Shown here: one piece after another, positions 22,839 through 34,425 of the stretch
How positions within the stretch are numbered: the first letter of the stretch is position 1
Layout: every line of letters begins with the position of its first letter
Source of the DNA: Sorghum bicolor
Lineage: Eukaryota; Streptophyta; Magnoliopsida; Poales; Poaceae
NCBI RefSeq assembly: GCF_000003195.3
Contig: NC_012871.2
Coordinates: forward strand, 56,845,802 to 56,909,801
Direction: 5' to 3'
DNA: 64,000 nt
The notes under the pieces: generated by a model
Database searches by the model: none
Told to the model about the DNA's origin: nothing
What the model saw: only the letters and a program-made list of their open reading frames with translations
Program-made: the position numbers and the translations under genes

Positions 22839-24028
22839 TTAAGAGCTCCCGCAGGCGCCAACGGTATTCCCAATCTTCCTCGACCTCCCGCCGCACCACC
22901 GCCGTGCCGCGCCGCCGCCTCCCATAACGCCGCCTCTCATGGTGTCGCGACCGGGTCCCTCATCCCGTGGCCTCTTCTCCCCTGCCGCCGGCGCCGCTAG
23001 ATGCCTCCTTCCCCGGACCGCCTGGACGACCCTGAGCAGCAGCATTATGCCCTCCACGTTGAGGTTCCACCACCCGAGTCCAGCGCTGCCACCGGATCCA
23101 CGGCGGGCGGCGTCGCGCCGTGGCGCCGCCCGGTTCGTCTCGATGGCGTCGAGGAGGTCCGACACGACCGATTTGCTTGGCAGCGCTGCCGTGGAGGGCC
23201 GCGAGCTGGTGCCGGCATTGGCGGCGCCGCCGCCGGTAGTGATGGTCAGGTGCCGGCCGGGCTGGAGCACGCCGGCTAGCAGGGATCGTGTAAGCAGCTT
23301 GACGACCGCCGACGTGCGGACGGCGCGCTCCATCTGCCTGGCGCGGTCGGACGGCGCGTCGGCGGCGGCCTGTCCCGCCGGCGAGGCGTGCGTCTTGAGG
23401 CGCTGTATCCTGGCGTGGGCACGGACCCACGGGTTCGTGTTCAGGTCACCAGCAGGTTCGTCTACACCTAGAAGAACGAAATTTGTCAGATGCATTGATG
23501 GCATAATTCCAAAGTACCGATCGTGGCCGTGGACTTGAACATTCAATTCGTACCATCGGCGGCGGCGGCGGCAAGGTCGTGGTACGCGCAGAACCGCGAG
23601 AAGATGTCCGCCATGGTGGCGCACTTCCTGTCCGCGGCGCCACCCGCGGCGTCGGGCGGCACGACGACGGCGTAGAAGAAGCCTGGGAGCTCGAAGACGA
23701 AGGCGCGCGCGTCGATCCGCGCCACGAGGGCGTCGCGCGCCAGCATCCACTGGTGGTCGCCGACGGTGCAGGTGGCCATGGACACCGGGAGGCCCTCCAC
23801 GCGGGCCATGCTCAGGGACAGGCCCCCCGACCGGAACAGGTGCGCGGCCTCGAAGCGGTCGCCGCACAGCACGAAGAGGCGCACCGCCGCGCCGCCGCCC
23901 GACGCGCCGGCGTCGATGGACAGCAGCTCCGTCTCCATGCCCGTCCGGTACTCACGCGTCCGCCCCACCCGCAGCGCCGGCCGGCCCGCCGCCGCAGCAC
24001 CTCCTCCTCCTCCCTCCCGAGACGCCAT
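22839..24028 (-). CDS. Uncharacterised plant protein, weakly like senescence/dehydration-associated (ERD7-type) proteins
   Basis: Two coding exons on the minus strand, 24028-23554 and 23467-22839, joined by an 86-bp GT-AG intron in phase 1, give 367 residues. The frame is continuous across the junction, which supports the model. Residues about 45-125 hold a GGLSLSMARV...VGDHQW-x-LARD...RIDAR-x-FVFELPGFF pattern. It resembles the conserved N-terminal block (GDLSL, WPLA-D, LD-x-HYFF) of plant senescence/dehydration-associated proteins. The second exon has a basic NPWVRAHARIQRLK stretch and an SVVSDLLDAIETN stretch. I do not see the full C-terminal senescence domain. Function is therefore a guess: a stress-linked, possibly lipid-associated protein. 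The start is the ATG that begins MASREGG; the longer upstream frame is Cys/Arg-rich and looks like 5'UTR. Confidence 0.7.
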
Positions 24029-24051
24029 CCGCACCCGGCCGGTTGGCAATG

Positions 24052-24402
24052 CTGCTCGTTGGAAACACAGATCAGAACTAACACCGCACGTTGCCGTGGT
24101 TCCACGACGAGCAAGTGATGCGCTAGCTGGGATGCATGCATGCATGGAACGGAAGAAACATGCACGCACGACGTCGACCGGCCGCCGATTCCGCACGACG
24201 TGTGCATGCTGCACTTCCCAAGATACGAGTTCGATCGACTATTTAGCTGGCGTACGTCTGGCAAGCGGGTATCTATACACAGATATTTATTTTTTCTCAG
24301 ATATTTTGCATGATCGATCATGCATGCCCTGGACCCTTGTACACGTTAACAGTATAGATTAGAAGACCACTGTTAATGTTTATACTACTGTTTAGTGCTT
24401 AC
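24052..24402 (-). other. Probable 5'UTR intron of the minus-strand gene
   Basis: Read on the minus strand, a good donor (GTG followed by GTAAGC, intron starting at 24402) and an acceptor (ending CAG at 24052) enclose 351 AT-richer bases just upstream of the ATG at 24028. Inferred from splice signals and composition only. Confidence 0.4.
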
Positions 24403-24597
24403 CCACGATCGAGAGGGTCTTTTTCCTTGCTTGAAGGTAACACGTCTACCCAGCTCGCTGAGATCTTGACGCGATGTAGAAGAAAGCTTCAGGTATTGCT
24501 GCAAAGCAAGGGAGAGGGGAGGGGGGAGACACAGGTATCAGAGGAGAAGGAATAGAGAGAGAGAGATCGCCGCTGGGTGGTACGAGGCTGAGGCCAC

Positions 24598-24610
24598 TCT
24601 TAAATAAGAC
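24598..24610 (-). promoter_or_regulatory. Probable TATA box of the minus-strand gene
   Basis: The minus strand reads CTTATTTAAG at about 24599-24608. It is followed within 60 bases by a CT-rich tract (complement of the GA run at 24553-24566), a common arrangement at grass transcription starts. It lies about 570 bases upstream of the ATG, which requires the 5'UTR intron proposed here. Confidence 0.45.
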
Positions 24611-24619
24611 TGACCTGCA

Positions 24620-25030
24620 CTGCAGGTGACGCGTTCGCATGCAACGCGAAGGCCAAGGGCGGGAACGACGGCGGCGAGGAGTCTGCAAGTGCGCGTGCGT
24701 ACGTGGGAGCAGCGGCCATGCAGGAATGCATGCACGCGCCACGCACGCCGCGGGGGACACCTCGCACGCGCCCAGCGCCCGTGTCCTCGCCGCGCCCGCC
24801 ACATCCCGGGCCCGCACCGCAACACGTGGCCCCCACGCCGCGACGTGGCGGACGCCCCGGCCACGCGCCCGCCTGCGCTGGCCCCCCGGCGTGCCGCGTT
24901 GCGCCGCTCGCTCGCCCGTGCGACCGGGCCGCTGCTCGCGCCGGCCCTCCCCGCGCGCGCGCCGCGAGCGCCATCGAGTTCGCATGCCCCCCGCCCGGCC
25001 GCCCTGCGCAGCTTTTGCCAACTTGCACAC
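24620..25030. other. GC-rich promoter-proximal region, no coding gene
   Basis: All six frames are open for long stretches because stop codons are rare at this GC content. The translations are Arg/Ala/Pro-rich and unlike any protein. It most likely is the upstream region of the minus-strand gene at 22839-24028. Confidence 0.5.
24822..24849. promoter_or_regulatory. Paired ABRE/G-box motifs
   Basis: ACACGTGGC at 24822-24830 and GACGTGGCG at 24842-24850 share the ACGTGGC core bound by bZIP factors in abscisic-acid responses. Two such elements about 20 bases apart can act as an ABA-response unit. They lie some 220-245 bases upstream of the proposed TATA box of the minus-strand gene. Confidence 0.5.
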
Positions 25031-25404
25031 AGGCGGCGAGACCGCGAGATCCAACACTTTTTACGCGCCAACACCTTGGAGCATTATTTCAGCTGCTGCA
25101 GAGTTGAAGAGAAATTTACGGCGGATCCGATCCGTGGATCGTCAGGGAAGAAAACATCTCGACGACCGTGGCTTGGGAGACGATTTGTACGTAGTACGTG
25201 AATGCATGCATGTATGTGATCCAGCGGCTTCCAAATCCTGAGAAACCGGCAACGGCAACAGCTACTCTGGTGGCCTAATTTTCGTGATGATGTCGTTTTC
25301 ATCACCTGGAGATATATAGGAATTTTAGTTGATAGTGACGGCTTTAGGTAGGGCTAGCAGGGCAACTACCTATCTATATGACGCAAAGTTTGCACAGTCG
25401 CAGT

Positions 25405-25405
25405 C

Positions 25406-25436
<31 letters not shown>
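25405..25436. repeat. TA microsatellite
   Basis: About 15 uninterrupted TA units. Confidence 0.9.
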
Positions 25437-25439
<3 letters not shown>

Positions 25440-25644
25440 TACATGCTTTTGTCAACTGAATAATCAATAAACACGTCTCGCTAAACAACAAGCACTCCAC
25501 TATCTCACTAGAAACATCTCTAATGGTCAACTCTAAACAAGCAGATGACACACGCGCACACAGCTTCATCAATGACATGCATGAGTCCTTAAACTTTTTA
25601 TAGATTCTTACTTGGATCCTCGAACTAAAAAAGTGATAATCTAA

Positions 25645-27425
25645 GATCTTGTTTAGATGCAATTTTTTTTAAGATTTTGACACAGTAACATTTTCTTTTG
25701 TATTTGATAAATATTATTTAATTATGGACTAAATAGATTTAAAAGATTCGTCTCGCAGTTTACAAGTAAACTGTGCATATTTTTAATATATATTTAATGC
25801 TCATGAGCCACAAGATTTTATGTGACTGAGAATCTTGTAAACTTTTGGATTTTTGAGTGCATCTTGAAAGGATCAAGATGCCCAAGAGGGGGGTGAATTG
25901 GGCTTCTCTAAAAATTTAAGCATCCTATAAGCTTCAATTCAACCCCTTGTGCCTAGTGTGATCTAGAGAGCTGCCGGATAAAAGTTTTGCAACCTAGTTC
26001 CAATCCTATTCTAGCATGGCAATTCTAAGAATGTAAAAACACAAAGTAAATGCTAGAATGTAAAGGAGTAGTGGAAGAAAGTGCTCGGCGATGTTTTGCC
26101 GAGGTATCGGAGAGTCGCCACTCTCCACTACTCCTCGTTGGAGCACCCGCGCAAGGGTCTTGCTCTCCCTTGGTCCGCGCAAGGACCAAGTGCTCTCTAC
26201 GGGCTGATTCTTTGACACTCCGTCGCGGTGAATCGCCCAAAACCGCTCACAAGCTTGACACGAGCCACCCACAAGACCTCCGAGCGGTCTTCGTGCCTCC
26301 AATCACCACCGAACCGTCTAGGTGATGGCGATCACCAAGAGTAACAAGCAAAGAACTCTCACTTGACCCAAACAAGGCTCTAGAGAGTGGTGGATGCACA
26401 CTTGACTCTTGGAACTCACTAGAGAAGGATTCTCTCAAGAAATCACTCAAACCTCAATCCTCTCTAGGTTCTTGCTACTCTCTTGCTCCACAACAAGTTT
26501 CTCTGATGTTCAAATGGGCAAGAGACCTCTCATGGACGAGGTGGAGGAGTATAAATACTACCCACGAAGTCCAAAGGTCGGCCAGCCGTTTTCCACTGAA
26601 AACGGGGTCACCGGACGCACATTATGTTGCACCGGACGCACTGCACCGAGCGTCCGGTGCTCCATAACGGCTAACTGTACTTGCTTCTGACAGGTCACCG
26701 GACGCTAACTTCCAGCGTCCGGTGCACCGTCCGGTGCTCCGGGGAAACTTACATGCTCCCTGCGCATGGGACCGGACGCTACCCGGTGCGTCCGGTGCTA
26801 GCGTCTGGTGCACAGGGCAGGTTTGCAACCTCCATGGGTAAGGGACCGGACACTGCCCGGTGAGTCCGGTGCCAGCGTCCGGTGCCTAACCCTAAGCACG
26901 GCACTGTTCCAACGGCTAAGGACCTCACTAGACGCACTCACTGAGCGTCTGGTGCAGCGTCCGGTGCCCCCTTGGGCACCCTAACTTCGTCAAAACGCGA
27001 TCGCTCCAAAACGAAGTTAAAACTCTCGATCTAAGGACTATCTCTGAGCTGCCTAGTGCTAGGTTTACCAAGTGTGCACCACACTTAAACCTAAAGCCTT
27101 GCCTAAGTCAAGCTACTAGATCAAAGCCCCTCTTAATAGTACGGTCAAAGGAAAAACAAGTCCTAAACTACTCTAAGTGCCCTTCTTCACCATATGGCAC
27201 TTAGACCTAGTCTAGTCTTGACGATGTCCATCCATCATTTGAAAACCGAAACGATTTCCACTATTAAGTAGGCATATACGTCCCTGTCCATCGAGTACCT
27301 ATTTACCATGACCTTACCTATGACTTTGCCTCTGCAAAACACACGTTAGTCATAGTAATCAACAATGTCATTAATCACCGAAATCATTAGGGGGCCTAGA
27401 TGCTCTTTCACATCTAAACAGGCCC
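25645..27425. repeat. Tourist-like MITE, family A, split by a solo LTR
   Basis: The MITE ends GATCTTGTTTAGATGC (25645) and CATCTAAACAGGCCC (27425) are flanked by TAA (25642-25644 and 27426-27428). Family A interior words run from 25680 to 25860 (GATTCGTCTCGCAGTTTAC). The MITE is interrupted after 25864 by a 1,546-bp LTR, so its own length is about 230 bp. Confidence 0.88.
25865..27410. mobile_element. Solo LTR of an LTR retrotransposon
   Basis: The segment starts TGAAAGGATCAAGATGCCC and ends GATGCTCTTTCA (TG...CA), with a perfect 5-bp duplication CATCT at 25860-25864 and 27411-27415. There is no internal coding region, primer-binding site or second LTR, so it is a solo LTR, the usual product of recombination between two LTRs. 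26590-26970 holds many copies of the words ACCGGACGC and GCGTCCGGTGC in both directions. Part of its reverse complement (CTTGTTACTCTTGGTG) resembles 32805-32830. I suspect a Ty1/copia family but cannot prove it. Confidence 0.88.
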
Positions 27426-27657
27426 TAAGTCCTCAATCTATTGTTAACTATCACCTAGATCCTCCAGTTAAAACGTGACCATCTAGGTCCTTAAACTAAT
27501 GTCGCACATAAAATAAATAGTTCTTGATTGAAAATTTTCAGGATTTAACAAGGGTTCGATGAGACAGCTGGTCTAATGGGTTGATTGTTTTAGAATAGAA
27601 AAACATTAGGGGTGGAAAAGAAAAAAAGTTTTTTAGGATTAAAAAATTTGAAAATGT

Positions 27658-28702
27658 ACCTTTAGAAGGGCTGTCTCTAAAGAGTTATATAACTCTTGGC
27701 TTGAGATTGTACAATTAGTGTCTACTGTGCAGTTCTCTGCGGAGGAAGATGAGATGATTTTGGAAGTTTAAATCGTCAGGCATTTACTCTTCTCAGTCCC
27801 TTTATAAGATCATTAATTTTAGGGGTATTAAACCGGTCCATGTTTCTGCAGTTTGGTGTCTTAAAATTCCCCCTAGAGTACATTTTTTCCTCTGGTTAAT
27901 CATTAAGAATAAAACGTTAACTAGGGATAATTTGGCTAAAAGGAGGAAATTAGATGATGAGAGTTGTCTTTTTTAATTTGTTCCGAAAAGGAAACTATTC
28001 AGCACCTTTTTTGAATGTGTGGTTGCTAAGCAATGTTGGGTCATTATGTCTGATATCCTAGACTGCAAAGTTGGTGGGAACATGTTAGAGATAGGGAAGT
28101 TTTGGTTAAGTAATAAGAAACATGTTCTGGTGAATATGATGACTTCTGCTGTCATTTGGTCTATTTGGAAACTAAGGAATGATTTATATTTTCAGAGAAT
28201 TGGGTGGAGGAGCATGGAGATGCTTCTGTTCAAGGTTACTGGGCTTCTTTTGAATTGGGTAATCTTGTGTCTAGAAGACAAGAAGGAGGTACTGATGGAG
28301 TACATCAACAAGATCAAGTTGGAAGCTGGCAAGACTCTTTGGATACCTTACAAGCAGCTAAACATCACGTGAAGATGCTAAAGGGAGATGGTGGTGAAGA
28401 GATCTGCGACTTTCAGAAATCAGAAGATCTGGTGCTTGATAGAGGCATGCCTTGGTGGAGGTCTCTGAACTGGCCGCTTAATATGGTCTGACTGATGTAG
28501 CTTTCCAATTGTTTAGTCTGGGTAATAGTCTAAAGGTTTTCTTTCTCTGCTGGTTCTGGACGTTCTCAAGGCTTTTTAGTGAACGTGGCTTGCTCTGTCC
28601 TGGTGGACAAACTTGAAGGTTTTCTTTCCTGTGCTGTAATGACTCTTGGTCTTTTGATTAATACAAAAGACTGGGGCTCTTTGCCCTTGAATTCTAAAAA
28701 AA
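27658..28702 (+). mobile_element. 5'-truncated LINE with target duplication
   Basis: Translation from about 27870 gives the zinc-binding C-terminal region of a plant LINE: a VHFFLWLI-like start, a Cys-x2-Cys block, HLF-x2-C, a Cys-Trp pair and a later VIWSIWKLRNDLYF. At least two frame breaks lie near 27970-28010, so it is dead. The 3' tail has TTAATACAAAAGACTGGGGC, a typical LINE end, and stops in a short A run. Flanks share TTGAAAATGT (27648-27657 and 28703-28712). Domains upstream of the zinc-binding region are missing. Confidence 0.82.
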
Positions 28703-28712
28703 TTGAAAATGT

Positions 28713-28959
28713 TTTTCAAAATATAAAAACTTAAGGATTCAAAATAAAAACATGATTGAAATCCCAATTCTCAAGATTCTTGATGGGATTTGAAACTCCA
28801 ACTGGTAGCCTCGCATGTAGCTCTCCCAACCACTCAAACCCCAAAGACATTTGAGATTGTATGGGTGATATTTTAACTTAGTATATTGACTTTTTCTAGA
28901 CATTATTGGTCTCATCGAGATATAGAACATTAGTTTTGGTTGTTTCCGGCCGGTATTTT
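28713..28959. other. Intergenic, nothing recognised
   Basis: AT-rich sequence right of the LINE target duplication. A short open frame on the minus strand has no domain. Confidence 0.35.
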
Positions 28960-30150
28960 GGACAATTTAAAAAATTGTAATTCAAAATAGTATACGTGGA
29001 GTTGAGCGTCAAAATTCAAATCATAAATTGTGATGATTGTTTGTTACCATGTCATGACATATTGTAGCTCGTCGTATGGAAATCCCTCCATTTACGACGA
29101 CTGCTTCTAGATCTTAGTGACGGACACATAATTTCCATCGTAAAGTCATACTCCCACCAAACAACATCGTAAAACAGATGGCTTAGCGACAAATTTAGCG
29201 TCGTCACGAGAAAATCATCATAGAAGGTCATACTTCTTGTAGATCTCTCGTACTAGAAACAACACACAACCTATGGTCTTAACTTATTTTAAAACATCAC
29301 CATTAATTACTACAGGTGTTCAGTGCATGCCTCAAAATGTAATATAACCTATGGTGATGACCACAAGGGCAAAGGGTTTTTGTGGTGAAAATTTTTATCA
29401 TAAAAGATTATTTTTTCACCACAAACCAACATTTATGACGACTTCTTTAATCGCCACTAGTCACCATAAGTACTCTGCCTCACTAATACTCTAAAGATAC
29501 TTTTTGTTCCCCCATAAATTGCCATACTCATTACTCATTAGTGATGAATTGTGGTGTCGCTAGTAAAATGGCCATTTGTGGCCCCATTCGTTGTCACAAA
29601 ACATATGTATTAGTGACAAAAAAAAGCTGCCACTAATAGTGTTTTACTGGTGATAATAGTTGACACGACTATAGAGTATTTATAGCAATTTGATCATCAC
29701 GTTTATATGTAAAAGTGACGAATTATATGGTCACTATAGACTACATATCAGTGACCAAAGTTTCATCATTATAAAAGTTTATTGAGTTAATATTTGTTCT
29801 CACTGTTTTAGTTCCATATGTGTCTAGTTGATCGCTACAATTTATTTGGGAAGAAGTGACACCTTATCTACACAAATATATTTTATTTGTGATGTAACTC
29901 ATCCTCACCTATATATTACAAAGGCAAAATTTTTCCTCACAATTTGATTCTTTTGTGAAGAGGAAAAATTTTCACACAAAAATTTTTCCTTTCATCAGCA
30001 AAAACATATCATTTGTGAAAATCTTAGTTATGACCAATTTTGTCACAAGATAAAGTCTCAATTGTGTAAAGCAATAAATGTTGTGGCAAACAATTTATCA
30101 TATCATCCCTATTGTAGTGACAAAAAATAGCTCGACAAATATACATTGTA
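28960..30150. repeat. Region rich in short inverted GTGACRAA/TTTGTCAC words, perhaps decayed CACTA sub-terminal sequence
   Basis: Words such as TTAGTGACGG, TAGTGACAAA, TGGTCACTATAG and CACTAATAGTG recur in both directions through more than 1 kb. This resembles sub-terminal arrays of CACTA elements whose repeat unit contains GTGACGA. No intact CACTA terminus or target duplication was found. Confidence 0.3.
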
Positions 30151-30790
30151 GCAATACAATTCTCTCAACTGCAGAACAATAATATTTATTTCAATAGTTC
30201 TTTATCTATGAAAAATATTGCAATCAAGCAATATACAAAAATTAATTATACTTGAGACTCTCAAAATAACGCACCCACTACCGTCAAATCTCAAATAATT
30301 TATCCAACTATTGGTATTAAACTCTAAGATGGAGACGGCTAAGCACCAGAATGAATGCGTGCAAAGAAATCTGCTATTTGTTGATCAAGTTGCTCTATCA
30401 CTAACTTCTCCACTTTTTGTTCGACACAAAGAACTAATTAAGCTCATCATGTTGGGATTGTTGTTCTTCTTGTAACTGTGTATTTGTTTTGACCATCATT
30501 GATACCCAACATTCCAATGTTGCTCAGTAGCATATGCACGTGCTCGAGCCCAGCTTCACACTATTTAGAAGCCTTGATTTGTGCCTAAAATCTGACCCTT
30601 TCCTTGGCCACTCGGTTTATGGCACGAATGCCAACAACACATAAATAGTTTGGCTTTCAAACAAGAAACTAGTGCAAAGTGTCCCACTATTAGCATGGTC
30701 ATATAAGAAATCTTTTCTTGATGTGTCCTAGCAATGTCACGTAGTTTGGTTTGCAAAGTATAAAATAACAGACTAATTAAGAACTTATAT
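30151..30790. other. Intergenic, no gene supported
   Basis: AT-rich. A short open frame near 30565-30801 (-) has no domain. Confidence 0.4.
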
Positions 30791-30791
30791 A

Positions 30792-31045
30792 CTTCGTCCA
30801 TACTTGTAATTCAAGTCATTTTGGATAACATGTTCTCAAAAACATAACCTTGACTTCTTATTTTTATAAAAAATTATTGCAAAGTGATATATGTATATTT
30901 TTATGAAAGAACTTTTCAAGACAAATCTATCTATATGGTTTTCATATTTTCGAACTCGACAACTTAAAAGTTATTTGTGGTTTATATTTCTAGTATTTAA
31001 CTCATGCCTTGCCCAAGATAACTCGAATTACTACAATGGAGGGAG
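30792..31045. repeat. Stowaway-like MITE, diverged
   Basis: The left end CTTCGTCCATACTTGTAATTC is matched by an inverted right end GAATTACTACAATGGAGGGAG, flanked by TA. 254 bp. The left CTCCCTCC is mutated. Confidence 0.65.
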
Positions 31046-31452
31046 TACAACGACAATAAAAATGTTTATCTAATGAATAGTAAGTATGAGCACGAATTTG
31101 CTCTAGGATAGTGTAACATGCATGCAAATGTCCTCAAAGTTGGTGCTGTTTAAAGAAATGCATACATGTCATATAATAAATAAAATTTTAAACAAATTAA
31201 ATAATATATAAAATTTACAGGCAGCTTAATGAAACAAAAATTTTCATGGTTAGAGATATACCTTATCATATATTGCAAACACATCATAGTGACTAGAATT
31301 TTCAACACATTTAAAAAACAATACATCAGAAACTACATTACATAGATAATAACCATCCTGATATATTGACCGGTGAGCATATATTTAGCAAATAAATTGG
31401 CTTCAACATTTAATCATGGAACCACTATCACGTTGCCTAAATTAAATATCTG

Positions 31453-31741
31453 CCGAGAGGACTTGCACACTCTCTCTTGACCTTTCACGTGCATCGAAGA
31501 TGTACCCAAATCCACACAAACCGATGTATTTGACCACAAATTTCTCTCTTGAATCTCATCTTTGTTTCCTGTGTAGTAGACTTATGAAAGGTTGAACTAT
31601 ACAATTGTCGTGAAACTAAACAAACGCTTGTGTTAGCTTCATGTGCATACCCTGTAACCTGCATGTACTCCAGAAGCGATCACCAGAAGTGCAAATATAC
31701 AAAAGGTCTTATTCTTAGACTCATACACCGACTCCCGAAGC
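31453..31741. repeat. Local duplication D, copy 1
   Basis: About 290 bases match 34941-35231 in the same orientation through long shared words (GACCTTTCACG, TACCCAAATCCA, AACCTGCATGTACTCCAGAA, GTGCAAATATAC-like, CACCGACTCCC). No conserved reading frame was seen. A further short match links 32388-32460 with 35380-35475. Confidence 0.85.
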
Positions 31742-32560
31742 AAATCATCGGGTCCTAATGTTTGGACCCGATATGTTCTCCGAAAAGAGCGCGTGGGAAG
31801 CATATGTGCATTGTTTCTCTTCCTCACGCATCGTGCTCGTGCCTGCAGCCCACGAAATGGCCCACAGTGATGCAGCCCAGAAGCCATCTATATGCGACCC
31901 TAGTCGAGCTCGTCGGTGCCACCCTCAGCTCCATCTCTGGCAGCTCTCTCCCTCCCTCGTATGGTTGTCTCCAACTCCAGTGGGCTTAGAAGGAAGAGAG
32001 TTGGGGGAGGCTGGGAGGATAGGTGGTTGGACGGTTTAGGGGAGATGGCAGCAGTTGCGACAGCCGGGCTAGGTCTAGGGCAGGGGTGTCGAGGTCGCCG
32101 ATGAGCATGGCCATGGCGGTGACGATAGGAGTAGGTGTGGGGAGTAGAAGAAGGAGGCTATTGCGAGCGCGCTAGGGCTCGCTAGAGCTTCGACGTGCTA
32201 AAGCCATGCCCGCAGCGGGGGCAGGGGAAAGGGCGAGGCGAGGAAGATAATCAGTACCTAGGCCGAGCGGACGTCAGGTGGGCTATGAAGGGATGTATGG
32301 GCCGAGCGGGAGAGGGTGAGGCCGGGAAGAGAAACAATGTTGGCGTGCGGCTTCTATCCGATTGGTCGGACGCTAGCACGACCTGACTCCCAATGCATAG
32401 TACCTTCTGGCTTCCATATGGTATTATGTACTATGTATATTCCTCTCCTCCTCGATGGATCCATCTACATGCCATAGCCATTGGGCGCCAACACACGGTG
32501 GCTTGTGAGGGCATCAGACCCATGGCCATTGGTCTAACGGGTGTGTCAACCGGTTTGACG
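31742..32560. other. GC-rich stretch, no gene supported
   Basis: Short open frames on + give low-complexity translations. This may be an insertion into copy 1 of duplication D, because copy 2 has only about 150 bases at the equivalent place. Confidence 0.4.
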
Positions 32561-33110
32561 ACCCCAATTTTGCTGCAGTGAGGAGCCAATGACTATTTGC
32601 TCCAAGGGGGCTTATAAGTACAAGGTGGCCGCCCCTTAAGGTGGCTCTCTTGTCACACTAACCTATTGAATACCCTCGTGAGCCTAAGAAAATACCTCCC
32701 ACTCATCTCTTTGCTTATTGCTTGATCTAAATATAGATTGGGAGTGATTCTAGTGCATTTGAATTAAGTTCTTGCATCTAGTGGCACTAGTGATGGAGTT
32801 GAGCTACGAGATTCTTGTTACTCTTGGTGGTTACCATCAACTAGATAGCTGAAGGCAATAGAGGATCATTGAGTGGCTTTGGTGATTGTTGCCGGCTCCG
32901 ATCAAGTGATTGTAAAGGGCTCTAGTGGAATCATGGTGACATAGGCACAAGTTATTGGTGTGGCCGAATCTTGGGAGAAATATTGTGTCTCTGTGTGTGT
33001 TATGACCTTGTGATTGTATTACTTGCTGTGGTGGTACAATATATATTGTGTGTAGGTGATGGAGCAAGAAAAGGCATAAATTCACTTAGCAAAACTACTC
33101 TATACGTTGG
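32560..33110. repeat. Probable LTR fragment related to the solo LTR at 25865-27410
   Basis: CTTGTTACTCTTGGTG at about 32814-32829 and the following bases resemble the reverse complement of 26310-26350 in the solo LTR. The AAGTACAAGGTGGCCGCC block upstream is LTR-like. Boundaries and target duplication were not found. Confidence 0.35.
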
Positions 33111-33521
33111 TGAACTCAATTTAGTTTTTGAGCCTTTCAATTCATAATTAGTTAAGTTCACTTTTCTTCGGGATTCAGAAATTTGGTCCCCCATCGGAAT
33201 TTTCCATAAATTCCGCTAGGGACTGGAAATTTCAATATCCGTGTTTTAATCCGCTGCAGAAGCCCCCCTATCCGTGTTTTAATCCGCTGCAAGTCTGATT
33301 GCTTCCATTTCCACCGACTGTTGACGTTGGTTGTCCACATTGGAGCACAAAGACCACTACTTAACACTAGCTTTTGCAAAAAAAAAATTATGTTGAAATG
33401 TACATGATAAGAATGCTTAGCAAGAAATCCACACTGGGTGGTTACAAATTTCTATTTTGTAATTAAAAATGCTTTATTTTATAAAGATTTTACATCAAAA
33501 ATAGGAAATCACTACCATATA

Positions 33522-33750
33522 CTCCCTCTATTCCTAAATAATTGTTGTTTTTTGTTTTCATGTTGTATGTTTGACTAGATTTATAGAAAATATGTGTAAT
33601 ATTTGTATCTCCAAATAAATATGTTATAAAAATAAATTCAACGATGTATTTAATGATATTAGTTATGTACCATAAATGTAAATACTTTTTGTATAAAATT
33701 AGTTAAAGTTATTTCTCGATAAATGACAACAACAGTTACTTTGGGATGAA
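33522..33750. repeat. Stowaway-like MITE, diverged
   Basis: The left end CTCCCTCTATTCCTAAATAA preceded by TA, and a mutated inverted right end (AACAACAGTTACTTTGGGAT), enclose an AT-rich core. The shared inner arm is AATTGTTGTT/AACAACAGTT. Confidence 0.65.
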
Positions 33751-33801
33751 GATAATATTTTCTAAAAATATAATAATATGTTTAGAACTGGAATTATCTA
33801 G

Positions 33802-34015
33802 ATTTTTTTTAGAATTACATAGTACCACACAGACACTTAGAACGCCCGCACATTCAGCCCTATGAACACATATATGCAAACCCTACCCATATGAGTACCT
33901 CCGAAGGACTGAGCCGGCATATCACAAGATTCACGAAGTCACCACAAGTGTCTCGTTATCAAGAGGGACATTGTCTACCACTGAAAACATAGCGCCATTA
34001 AATTCTAGAATATGT
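33802..34015. repeat. Dispersed repeat B, copy 2 (uninterrupted)
   Basis: Aligns with 2201-2626 but lacks the 206-bp MITE. The unduplicated target reads TATGAGTACC at 33890-33899. Confidence 0.75.
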
Positions 34016-34425
34016 TTTTTAAAAAAATACAAGGCATGTTCCACCATAAAAAAATCCAATTAGCTGATCTATAACCAGTTCACTATCTAGATCCTATTTG
34101 TGAGGGGAGACAACAAACATAGCAAGTGAGCACTAGAAGCCAACGTGGAGGGTATGGATCTGTGGTGACCGGTGAACAACTTAATTAGTTTGTGATATAT
34201 AAGAATACATTTTCGAGAATAGACAGTTAGCACATTTAATACTTATGTACTCCGTATACTCCTTGTATTAAATTAATAGGCTATTTAATAAGAGCAAGCA
34301 CAAAAAATAAACTATAATTAATCACCTATATTGTTCGCTTGTCTAAAAAGTCACGGCTGAAACTGTTCGCTGATTTATTGTGAGAGAAAAACACTGTTGG
34401 CTCGCAGGAAAAATACGACTTATAA
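34016..34425. other. Intergenic, nothing recognised
   Basis: AT-rich sequence without gene or complete repeat. Confidence 0.4.

Noticed and set aside
24446..25241. Six overlapping frames of 130-200 codons upstream of the minus-strand gene
   Set aside because: Arg/Ala/Pro-rich low-complexity translations on both strands of a GC-rich block; consistent with promoter sequence.
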